Origin: Nitrosospira sp.
Lineage (GTDB): Bacteria; Pseudomonadota; Gammaproteobacteria; Burkholderiales; Nitrosomonadaceae
DNA: 5,589 bases
Assembly: GCA_030453055.1 (NCBI GenBank)
Contig: JAKDLC010000161.1
Location: forward strand, 1 to 5,589
Direction of reading: 5' to 3'
Positions 1-5,589 of this stretch are shown here, piece after piece. Position 1 is the stretch's first letter; each line of letters begins with the position of its first letter. The notes under the pieces were generated by a model that saw only the letters and a list, made by a program, of their open reading frames with translations, was not told the origin of the DNA and ran no database searches. The position numbers were made by a program, and so were the translations under genes.

Positions 1-1
1 C

Positions 2-43
2 ACGGACAAGATTGACTACCAGCGTTTGAAGGAGATGCATTAA
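2..43 (+). CDS. AMP-forming ligase (ANL superfamily), C-terminal end only
   Basis: Only the last 13 codons and the stop (TAA, 41-43) are present, reading TDKIDYQRLKEMH. This resembles the A10 motif that closes acyl-CoA synthetases and adenylation domains (typically GKIDRxxL), in which the lysine contacts the adenylate during acyl-AMP formation. That lysine would be the codon at 8-10. The residue before it is Asp rather than the usual Gly, a small departure from consensus. Such enzymes activate a carboxylic or amino acid with ATP and load it onto CoA or a carrier-protein phosphopantetheine. The next gene starts inside this stop codon (TAATG), so the two are translationally coupled and probably act on the same substrate. 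The identification rests on a short motif plus context; the body of the gene lies outside the window. Confidence 0.6.
   Translation, partial: TDKIDYQRLKEMH
29..34 (+). promoter_or_regulatory. Ribosome binding site for the acyl-CoA dehydrogenase gene
   Basis: AAGGAG lies 8 bases before the ATG at 43, inside the final codons of the upstream ligase gene. It is the best Shine-Dalgarno match in the window and supports the chosen start. Confidence 0.75.
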
Positions 44-1191
44 TGGATTTTTCCATTACTGAAGAACAAAAAAGCTTGCGTGACAAGATCGTCAAGTTCG
101 CGCAGCGAGAGCTGAACGAAGACGTGATTGCCCGCGACAACGATCAGGCGTTTTCACGCGACCTGTGGCGCAAATGCGCCGAGATGGGTATTCAGGGTCT
201 TCCCGCTGATGAGGCATATGGTGGGAGCAATGTCGATGCTTTATCGTGCGCTGTCGGTTTGGAAGCATTGGGCTACGGTTGCCATGACGGCGGCCTGGTA
301 TTTTCTGTTTGCGCGCACGTCCTGGCCTGCGTCGTGCCGCTGTCAAGACACGGTACCGACGCGCAAAAACAGCGTTATCTTCCCGGATTGTGCAATGGCG
401 GCTTGATCGGCATGCACGCCATCAGCGAACCTGGCGCCGGCTCGGACCCATTTGCGATGCGTACGCGCGCGGAGCGGGATGGCGACGGCTGGCGTATCAA
501 CGGGACCAAGGCGTTTGTCTCAAACGGACCTGTTGGAGATGTTGCGATCGTATTTGCGGTAACCGATCCCCAAAAGGGGTTTCACGGAGGCACTACCGCA
601 TTCATTGTCGAGAAAGATGCGCCCGGCTTCTCTTCCGGTAAAAAGTTCGAGAAGCTGGGTTTGCGCACCGCGCAGGTAGGCGGGCTGACGCTGGAGAACG
701 TTTATGTCCCACAAACCGCGGTGCTGGGCGCTGTCGGTGCAAGCGCAAGCGTATTTGCGACCGCCATGGATTGGGAGCGCATTCTGCTGGTGGCAAGTCA
801 CGTGGGCGCGATGGAGCGTCTTCTTGAAACGTCGATTGCCTATGCGCGCAAACGTTCCCAGTTTGGCCAGGCGATTGGAAAATTCCAGGCGGTCGCGCAC
901 AAGATTGCCGATATGAAAGTGCAACTCGAGGCGGCGCGGCTGCTGACGTACCGTGCTGCGTGGCGTCTCGATCACACAAAAAATTCGTCGCTGGACGCCG
1001 CGATGACCAAGTTGTTCGTGAGCGAATCTCTGGTCAAGGCGGCATTGGATACCGTTCAAATCCACGGTGGCAACGGCTTCATGGCTGAGTACGAAGTCGA
1101 GCGTGCGCTACGTGACGCAATCGGCAGCACCATTTATTCGGGAACTTCGGAGATGCAGCGCAACATCATTGCGCGCTGGCTGGGACTTTAG
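43..1191 (+). CDS. Acyl-CoA/acyl-carrier-protein dehydrogenase family flavoprotein
   Basis: This 382-residue protein has the normal full length for an acyl-CoA dehydrogenase, a cytosolic FAD enzyme that desaturates acyl thioesters at the alpha-beta bond. Visible family marks are the N-terminal helical start (FSITEEQKSLRD), the middle-domain substrate/FAD segment AISEPGAGSD (126-135), the strand WRINGTKAFVSNG (150-162), the FAD-binding helix segment RKRSQFGQAIGKFQAV (269-284), QIHGGNGF (339-346), and the terminal GTSEMQRNIIAR (367-378). The canonical catalytic Glu just before that GT is Ser366. A Glu is present instead at 245 in DWERILLVA, matching the base position of isovaleryl-CoA dehydrogenase. 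The segment around 77-100 (GYGCHDGGLVF, then AH) resembles, from memory, prolyl-carrier-protein dehydrogenases such as PltE. With an AMP-ligase end directly upstream, a carrier-bound amino or acyl acid is a plausible substrate. The family is secure; the substrate is inferred. Confidence 0.93.
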   Translation: MDFSITEEQKSLRDKIVKFAQRELNEDVIARDNDQAFSRDLWRKCAEMGIQGLPADEAYGGSNVDALSCAVGLEALGYGCHDGGLVFSVCAHVLACVVPLSRHGTDAQKQRYLPGLCNGGLIGMHAISEPGAGSDPFAMRTRAERDGDGWRINGTKAFVSNGPVGDVAIVFAVTDPQKGFHGGTTAFIVEKDAPGFSSGKKFEKLGLRTAQVGGLTLENVYVPQTAVLGAVGASASVFATAMDWERILLVASHVGAMERLLETSIAYARKRSQFGQAIGKFQAVAHKIADMKVQLEAARLLTYRAAWRLDHTKNSSLDAAMTKLFVSESLVKAALDTVQIHGGNGFMAEYEVERALRDAIGSTIYSGTSEMQRNIIARWLGL

Positions 1192-1270
1192 CGGTCGTAT
1201 TCCGCGTCGTTGCGTCTTGCCCTGCGCCCCAAAAACCGCACACTTCACCCCGCCCAACTACCGGATTCAG

Positions 1271-1319
1271 GATAATAGAAATCTGCTTGGGTTGTCTGCC
1301 GTATTTGGAGGCGTACGCT
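1271..1319 (+). promoter_or_regulatory. Weak promoter-like elements upstream of the GT2 gene
   Basis: GATAAT at 1271-1276 matches five of six bases of a sigma-70 -10 box, but no good -35 lies 16-18 bases upstream. A second possibility is TTGTCT (1292-1297), 16 bases before the poor -10 TACGCT (1314-1319). Either would place a transcript start ahead of the gene at 1373. Neither is convincing alone; they are listed because a promoter in this gap would make the downstream genes a separate operon. Confidence 0.2.
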
Positions 1320-1356
1320 GTTTCTGAATCAAATCTCATTGTCGGAACACAAGCGC

Positions 1357-1360
1357 GGAG
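1357..1360 (+). promoter_or_regulatory. Probable ribosome binding site for the GT2 gene
   Basis: GGAG is followed by 12 bases and then the ATG at 1373. The spacing is slightly long. An in-frame TGA at 1325-1327 with no ATG, GTG or TTG codon between it and 1373 makes 1373 the natural start. Confidence 0.45.
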
Positions 1361-1372
1361 ACAGCAAATATT

Positions 1373-2323
1373 ATGAATAAAACGGAGGTCGTCGATACAC
1401 TGCCCGAGATCAGCATCGTTTCCACGATGTACCGGTCACGGCCGTTTCTCGAACAGTTTCTGACCGAGTGCCTGCAAGCGCTATCCGATATAAAATGTGA
1501 CCATTTCGAGATATTGCTGGTCAATGACGGCTCCCCGGATGATTCCCTGACTTACGCGATGGAACGCCGGTCACATATTCCTCAATTGGTGGTAGTCGAT
1601 CTTTCGCGCAACTTTGGCCATCATCACGCCATACAGGCCGGGTTGCGGCACGCTCGCGGAAACCTGATCTTCCTTATCGATTGCGATCTGGAGGTGACGC
1701 CTCTTGTGCTGGCCGAGTTCCACCGCAAGCTGCGCGAATCGGGTTGCGACATGGTTTTCGGCTACCAGGAAGCGCGCAAAGGCGGACGGTTCGAGCAGAT
1801 CAGCGGCGGCCTGTTCTGGAAGGGGTTCAATTTTCTCAGTGACATCAAGATACCCGAAAACATGGTCACTGAACGCATCATGACCCGACGCTTCGTAGAG
1901 GCGCTGCTGCAGATGGGTGATCATAATCTGTTCCTTGGCGGCATGATGACCTGGACCGGGTTCCATCAGATCGGCCTGCCTGTGGTCAAGAAACAACGCG
2001 ACGGGCGGAGTACCTACACGCTCATGCGGCGTATCGCCCTGATGGTCAATGCAGTCAGTTCGTTTTCCGCTCAACCTTTGATCTGGCTGTTTAATACAGG
2101 GATAACCATTACCCTGCTAAGTTTCTCCTTCGCCTTCTATCTGGTTTTTCGGAAGTTGGTTTTTGATGACGCCCTGATGGGCTTCACTTCGGTCATGACG
2201 GTGATGACGCTTAGCCTCGGTATTTTGACCACGGCAATGGGAATCGTCGGCATCTATCTGGGAAAGGTATTCAACCAGGTGCAGAACCGGCCGACCTACA
2301 TAGTCAAAGACATTCACCGATAA
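1373..2323 (+). CDS. GT2 polyprenyl-phosphate glycosyltransferase (GtrB/ArnC/DPM-like), membrane-anchored
   Basis: This 316-residue protein has an N-terminal GT-A domain and two C-terminal membrane helices, the architecture and length of bacterial enzymes that move a sugar from a nucleotide sugar to undecaprenyl phosphate on the cytosolic face. Visible motifs are ISIVSTMYRSRPFLEQFL (13-30), the nucleotide-binding VNDGSPDDS (50-58), LSRNFGHHHAIQAGL (77-91), the metal-binding DxD as DCDLE (103-107, usually DADLQ), and RDGRSTY (209-215), corresponding to the R-x-x-G-x-S-K-Y region of the family. Hydrophobic helices span roughly 235-259 and 272-298, and the tail NRPTYIVKD (305-313) is typical of the family. 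It leads a tightly packed gene set that includes an SMR-like protein at the end, much as ArnC works with ArnE/ArnF. The donor sugar cannot be read from sequence. Confidence 0.92.
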   Translation: MNKTEVVDTLPEISIVSTMYRSRPFLEQFLTECLQALSDIKCDHFEILLVNDGSPDDSLTYAMERRSHIPQLVVVDLSRNFGHHHAIQAGLRHARGNLIFLIDCDLEVTPLVLAEFHRKLRESGCDMVFGYQEARKGGRFEQISGGLFWKGFNFLSDIKIPENMVTERIMTRRFVEALLQMGDHNLFLGGMMTWTGFHQIGLPVVKKQRDGRSTYTLMRRIALMVNAVSSFSAQPLIWLFNTGITITLLSFSFAFYLVFRKLVFDDALMGFTSVMTVMTLSLGILTTAMGIVGIYLGKVFNQVQNRPTYIVKDIHR

Positions 2324-2332
2324 GCAAAAAAC

Positions 2333-3085
2333 ATGAAGGAAGTCGAGCAATTGGATAAATATAAGCAGTCCTATACTGCCGATTTTCCTCATTTCGAGGA
2401 AAATCTCCTCGCGCATGCGGCTTATGGGGAACGTATCGCCTTATACATTCAATCGCAGGGAACAAGCGCAGCAATGAGCCTGGGTATCGGCCACACCGAA
2501 GTAGCCCGGCGCATCCTCGCGAAGTTGATCGGCGGCCCGTTAAAGCGATACGTTGTCGTGGACGGGGCGCCACAGATCATCGAAGGTTTTCGCCGTTCAC
2601 TTGAGCCCATGCCCGATGGGTTGGAGTTGATCGAGGGATTTTTTGAGAACTTTGTGACTCCGGGACGTTTCGATGTCATCGAGGCGGGCTTCATTCTGGA
2701 GCATGTGGACAACCCTGCCTTAGTACTTGACAGGTTGCATCAGTTTCTGGCGCCCGGCGGACGTATTTTCATCGCCGTGCCCAATGCGCGTTCGCTGCAC
2801 CGCTTGCTGGGACATATGGCTGGCCTGTTGGAAGACATGTATGTTTTGAGCCAGTGGGATCTTGCCCTTGGGCACAAACGCTACTTCGACCTGGAAATGC
2901 TATCGACACTCGTACGTGATGCGGGTTTCCAGATCGCCAAGGCCGAAGGCCTTTTGCTGAAGCCCTTTACTACCGCGCAATTGAATACCCTGAATCTTTC
3001 ACCGGCCGTCTGGCAAGCGCTGCTGAAAGTCTCCGCAGGCTACCCGGATATCTCCTACGCCATCTATCTCGAAGCAACCGCATGA
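2333..3085 (+). CDS. Class I SAM-dependent methyltransferase (Methyltransf_11/23-like)
   Basis: This 250-residue protein has a Rossmann-type methyltransferase layout. Motif I is MSLGIGHTE (48-56), with Asp77 at the end of strand beta-2 (YVVVDGAP, 73-80) in the place expected to bind the SAM ribose. FDVIEAGFILEHVDNP (113-128) and LAPGGRIFIAVPN (139-151) are the strongest family signatures, and GHKRYFDLEMLSTLVRDAGF (180-199) is a common C-terminal segment. Motif I is somewhat degenerate: Ser49 replaces the usual acidic residue and Thr55 the third glycine. It starts nine bases after the GT2 stop, with no clear Shine-Dalgarno before ATG 2333. An alternative in-frame TTG at 2351 has AAGGA ten bases upstream, so the true start may be six codons later. 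Probable role: methylating a sugar or its acyl decoration (inferred from context). Confidence 0.85.
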   Translation: MKEVEQLDKYKQSYTADFPHFEENLLAHAAYGERIALYIQSQGTSAAMSLGIGHTEVARRILAKLIGGPLKRYVVVDGAPQIIEGFRRSLEPMPDGLELIEGFFENFVTPGRFDVIEAGFILEHVDNPALVLDRLHQFLAPGGRIFIAVPNARSLHRLLGHMAGLLEDMYVLSQWDLALGHKRYFDLEMLSTLVRDAGFQIAKAEGLLLKPFTTAQLNTLNLSPAVWQALLKVSAGYPDISYAIYLEATA

Positions 3086-4758
3086 GGTGGACCAATGTTC
3101 TTGTTGTCTCCGGCGGGGGCTTCCAGGGGCTGAGCTTAATCAAGGCGCTCCGCGCCATGACTGGGATACGCGTGCTGCTGGCGGACTGTTATGAGGAAAA
3201 CGTCGCGCGCTATTTCGCCGATGTTTTCTTCCGGTCACCTTTGCTGAATGAAGAACAGGCCTTCCTGGATTTCGTTCTCAATCTGTGCGAGCGGGAAAGC
3301 GTGAGCGCCGTTTTTGCATCCACGGAATACGAACTGGAGTTGCTCGCGCGTCACCGGGATGCTTTTGCGGCACAGGGCGCCACAGTCTATGTCTCGGATA
3401 TTCCATTGCTGGAACTGGCGCGCGATAAGCTGCTTTTTTACCGGTGGCTACTCAGCGAGGGCCTGTCTTGCTTGCCCTGCTATACTGTCCCTCACGATAC
3501 CAATGCGGTTTTCCCCTTGATTGGCAAGCCTCGGCGTGGCTGGGGCGGTCGCGACATACGCATTCTCGCCGAACGCAAAGCCCTCTCGACACTTTCGACC
3601 GGCGAAAACGACGAATTCGTGTGGCAACCGTACCTGCCGGAATTTGATGAATATTCCATAGATTTTTCGATCAACCTCATGGGTGGCATTTCCCCCCTCG
3701 CATTTCGACGTCGAATACGCTCGATGGGCGGGTTCGCGATTCTTTGCGAACCCGGTGCGCCGCAGAACATCCGCGAGGCCGCCCGGTGCGTCGTTGATCG
3801 TCTGGTTCCGCTCGGCGCACGCGGACCCATGAACTTGCAAATTTTGCGAGTTGACGATGCTTGTTGGGTATCCGACCTTAATGTCCGGGCGGGCACTTCC
3901 ATGCCCTTGAGCCTCGCCCTTGGTTTCAATCCTCTTGCCTTTTTGCTGACTGGCGAGGCTGGTGTGATGGGTGTGGTGGATGATGTATCCGCACCGGGTT
4001 CTCGCGCGAGGACTCTACGATATCCGGAGGAACGCAGCATTCCCGATTTTCGATTGGATGACGTGCGAGGAGTGGTATTTGATCTGGATGATACGCTTCT
4101 GGATCAGAAAGCCTGGATAGTCAGCAAGCTGGAATTGACCTGGCACGGGGAAAGGGCGGCTCTGCCCGAGCGGGCGGTATTTCTTGCCATGGCCCTGCAG
4201 ATTGTCGAGGAGGGCAACCGCGCCCATCTTTTCGATGCCCTGTGTCTGGAATTGGGGCTGGAAGACACTATCCGCTTACGGTTGATCGAAACGTACCGCA
4301 AAGCCCGGCCTGCGGATCGCCCCCTTTATGGCGACGTTTCACGCGCTTTGTATCAGCTTCGTCGACTAGGCTACCGCATCGGAGTAGTGACAGACAATCC
4401 ACCGGCTTCACAACGGCAGAAGCTGGATGTGTGTGGTCTGGTCCCGCTGATCGATACGGTAGTCTTGACTGAGGAACTGGGAACACAGAAACCCGACCCC
4501 AAAGTCTTCGAGGAATGCGCTCGTTTACTCGACTTGCCAGCTGAGCAACTTGTCATGGTGGGCGATAATCTGTTCAGGGACATGCAAGGTTCTGCCAATG
4601 CAGGCTACCGGCACGCCTTTCATATACAGAGAGCAGGGGCATTTTTCAATTTCAGTCCGGATCTGGCGCGGCGCGTTAACAGCGTTATGCCGGCATTCAC
4701 GCCGATCACCAATTTGAATGAGCTATTCTGGTATCTGACCGGGGTACAAAACCAATGA
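3082..4758 (+). CDS. ATP-grasp ligase fused to a HAD-family phosphatase domain
   Basis: This 558-residue protein joins two enzymes. Residues 1-320 are an ATP-grasp ligase of the carbamoyl-phosphate-synthase-like type: a pre-ATP-grasp fold beginning VLVVSGGGFQGLSLIKAL (6-23), ATP-binding Lys149 followed by a glycine-rich loop GWGG (153-156), EYSID (190-194), and the magnesium site NLQ (251-253) with SDLNVRAG (264-271), where Asp265 stands in for the usual Glu. Residues 325-558 are a HAD hydrolase with all four motifs: VVFDLDDTLLD (Asp334 nucleophile, Asp336 acid/base), Thr437, Lys470 in QKPDP, and VGDNLFRD (Asp495, Asp500). A helical cap lies between motifs I and II, as in HAD subfamily I. ATP-grasp enzymes usually join an acid to an amine through an acyl-phosphate; HAD enzymes usually remove phosphate. 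The start overlaps the upstream stop (ATGA). Both folds are clear; the substrates are unknown. Confidence 0.92.
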   Translation: MRWTNVLVVSGGGFQGLSLIKALRAMTGIRVLLADCYEENVARYFADVFFRSPLLNEEQAFLDFVLNLCERESVSAVFASTEYELELLARHRDAFAAQGATVYVSDIPLLELARDKLLFYRWLLSEGLSCLPCYTVPHDTNAVFPLIGKPRRGWGGRDIRILAERKALSTLSTGENDEFVWQPYLPEFDEYSIDFSINLMGGISPLAFRRRIRSMGGFAILCEPGAPQNIREAARCVVDRLVPLGARGPMNLQILRVDDACWVSDLNVRAGTSMPLSLALGFNPLAFLLTGEAGVMGVVDDVSAPGSRARTLRYPEERSIPDFRLDDVRGVVFDLDDTLLDQKAWIVSKLELTWHGERAALPERAVFLAMALQIVEEGNRAHLFDALCLELGLEDTIRLRLIETYRKARPADRPLYGDVSRALYQLRRLGYRIGVVTDNPPASQRQKLDVCGLVPLIDTVVLTEELGTQKPDPKVFEECARLLDLPAEQLVMVGDNLFRDMQGSANAGYRHAFHIQRAGAFFNFSPDLARRVNSVMPAFTPITNLNELFWYLTGVQNQ

Positions 4759-5498
4759 CACAGCAACTTGATAGAGCGCCCCTGCGGGTAGCCATACTCC
4801 AATCCAATTACATTCCCTGGAAGGGTTACTTCGACATCATTCATGACGTCGACCTGTTCATTTTCTATGACGACGTACAGTACACCCTGAGGGACTGGCG
4901 CAACCGGAACAAAATCAAAACGTCGCGCGGGACCGAGTGGCTTACAGCCCCTACCAACGGCACCCAGCAACACTTGATCTACGAGGTCGAGTTCACGGAT
5001 CCGAAGTGGCAATCAAAACATTGGCAGACCCTGCGGCACGTTTATGGCAAGACCCCATACTTTGAACGCTACCGTCCGTTTCTGGAAGACGTTTACCTGG
5101 GTCGCAAATGGAAGTATCTGTTTGAGTTGAATCAATATCTCATCGAGCAGATTTCGCGCCAATTCCTGGGCATTTCCACCGTGTTTACGGATTCACGACA
5201 GTTCCATGCCGTCGATCCAAAGCAGGAGCGTATAATCGATCTGGTGACCAAGGCTGGCGCCACGCTTTACGTCTCCGGCCCGTCCGCCAGGGATTACATT
5301 GACGAGACGAGGTTCGCCCAAACTGGCGTCGAATTGGTGTGGAAAGACTATGGGGGCTATCCCGAGTACCCTCAATTTCATCCGCCGTTCGAGCATGGCG
5401 TAACCATCCTGGATTTGCTGTTCCACACCGGACCGGACGCGCCCCATTACATCTGGGGTTGGCGGGACATCGTCAATTCAGTAATCGATAAATCATGA
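4755..5498 (+). CDS. WbqC-family protein
   Basis: This 247-residue protein matches the WbqC-like family, found in O-antigen and other surface-polysaccharide clusters. Signatures in order are VAILQSNYIPWKGYFDII (12-29), with Gln16 and the Y-x-P-W-x-G-Y-F core; DVDLFIFYDDVQYT (31-44); WRNRNKIK (48-55); EWLTAPTNG (61-69); HWQTLRHVYGKTPYF (89-103); SGPSARDYID (174-183); and EYPQFHPPFEHGVTILDLLF (204-223), close to the family's usual C-terminal run. There is no signal peptide or membrane helix, so it should be cytosolic. The family's biochemical role is not well established; placement here beside an ATP-grasp ligase suggests it builds or transfers a sugar substituent. Its ATG overlaps the previous stop (ATGA), and the only nearby purine-rich site is a weak GGGG at 4740-4743, so translation probably depends on coupling. 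Confidence 0.93.
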   Translation: MTQQLDRAPLRVAILQSNYIPWKGYFDIIHDVDLFIFYDDVQYTLRDWRNRNKIKTSRGTEWLTAPTNGTQQHLIYEVEFTDPKWQSKHWQTLRHVYGKTPYFERYRPFLEDVYLGRKWKYLFELNQYLIEQISRQFLGISTVFTDSRQFHAVDPKQERIIDLVTKAGATLYVSGPSARDYIDETRFAQTGVELVWKDYGGYPEYPQFHPPFEHGVTILDLLFHTGPDAPHYIWGWRDIVNSVIDKS

Positions 5499-5589
5499 GT
5501 TATTTTTATATTTTTCTCACCATTATCTTTACCGTGTACGGACAGATTGTGTTGAAATGGCAGGTCATTGGCGCGGGTGATTTTCCCGA
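5495..5589 (+). CDS. Small DMT/SMR-like membrane protein, N-terminal part (cut by window end)
   Basis: The first 31 codons are present, starting at an ATG that overlaps the WbqC-family stop (ATGA). They encode one strongly hydrophobic helix, roughly YFYIFLTIIFTVYGQIVLKW, with no charge until Lys21. The GQ-x-x-x-K ending of the first helix is characteristic of the small multidrug resistance/EamA superfamily and resembles the ArnE type of lipid-linked sugar flippase subunit. The membrane-embedded Glu that drug-exporting SMR proteins such as EmrE use for proton coupling falls where Thr13 sits here, so a drug pump is less likely. Total length and helix count cannot be judged. Inferred role: moving a lipid-linked sugar made by the upstream genes across the inner membrane. 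Confidence 0.7.
   Translation, partial: MSYFYIFLTIIFTVYGQIVLKWQVIGAGDFP

Larger units (their letters stand above)
1192..1372 (+). other. Intergenic gap between the dehydrogenase and glycan-modification genes
   Basis: These 181 bases are the only sizeable non-coding stretch. I find no convincing ORF, tRNA-like fold or hairpin followed by a T-run. The open frame that crosses it starts inside the dehydrogenase gene in another frame and has no recognisable family features. The gap contains weak promoter-like hexamers, an 8-base palindrome GCGTACGC (1311-1318), and a distant 7-base inverted pair GATTCAG (1264-1270) / CTGAATC (1324-1330). Both could be chance. The gap probably separates two transcription or translation units. 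Confidence 0.6.

Noticed and set aside
520..1065. Long minus-strand open frame opposite the dehydrogenase gene
   Set aside because: The + strand gene is full length with clear family motifs; the antisense product shows no family features and its length is expected from GC-rich codon bias.
1191..1205. Possible terminator hairpin GCGG-7-CCGC just after the dehydrogenase stop
   Set aside because: The stem is only four pairs and no T-run follows, so it is too weak for an intrinsic terminator.
1067..1327. Open frame running from the end of the dehydrogenase gene into the gap
   Set aside because: Its first half lies out of frame inside a secure gene, the product has no recognisable motif, and there is no suitable ribosome binding site. 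It is a shadow frame.
1264..1330. Inverted 7-base pair GATTCAG / CTGAATC flanking a palindrome GCGTACGC (1311-1318)
   Set aside because: The arms are 53 bases apart, and about one such match is expected by chance in a region this size. There is no supporting operator symmetry.
3492..4040. 182-codon minus-strand open frame opposite the ATP-grasp domain
   Set aside because: It is Arg/Ser/Pro-rich with no domain signature and lies entirely over conserved ATP-grasp coding sequence.
1..5589. CRISPR array, transposase, tRNA, rRNA or tandem repeats
   Set aside because: No regularly spaced repeats, transposase motifs, terminal inverted repeats or tRNA-like cloverleaf sequences were seen on reading the window; coding sequence fills nearly all of it.

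Overview
The window looks like part of a surface-glycan or glycolipid locus from a Gram-negative, probably proteobacterial (possibly betaproteobacterial) genome. The evidence is moderate GC by eye (mid-50s %), tight gene packing, and the mix of families: a GtrB/ArnC-type GT2 glycosyltransferase, a WbqC-family protein and an ArnE/SMR-like membrane protein. The taxonomic guess is weak because no marker gene is present. All genes are on the + strand, and the two end genes are cut by the window edges.

Left block (1-1191): the last codons of an AMP-forming (ANL superfamily) ligase carry the C-terminal catalytic-lysine motif. They overlap a complete acyl-CoA dehydrogenase-fold flavoprotein by one base (TAATG). 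The flavoprotein has Ser at the usual catalytic Glu site near the C-terminus and a Glu on the alternative helix-G position. That is the arrangement of isovaleryl-CoA dehydrogenase and of carrier-protein-linked prolyl dehydrogenases. The pair probably activates a small acid and oxidises it as a thioester.

Gap (1192-1372): 181 bases with no convincing gene or terminator and only weak promoter-like elements.

Right block (1373-5589): five tightly packed genes. They encode a membrane-anchored GT2, a SAM-dependent methyltransferase, a fused ATP-grasp/HAD protein, a WbqC-family protein and the start of a small SMR/DMT-like membrane protein. The last three junctions are all 4-base ATGA stop/start overlaps, so the block is almost certainly translated as one coupled operon.

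Working model (inference): the GT2 loads a sugar onto polyprenyl phosphate. The methyltransferase, ATP-grasp/HAD and WbqC proteins make or attach an unusual decoration, possibly an amide-linked acid supplied by the left block. The SMR-like protein helps flip the lipid-linked sugar, as ArnE/ArnF do in the lipid A aminoarabinose pathway. The ATP-grasp/HAD fusion and its fixed-looking neighbourhood are the most novel part of the window.
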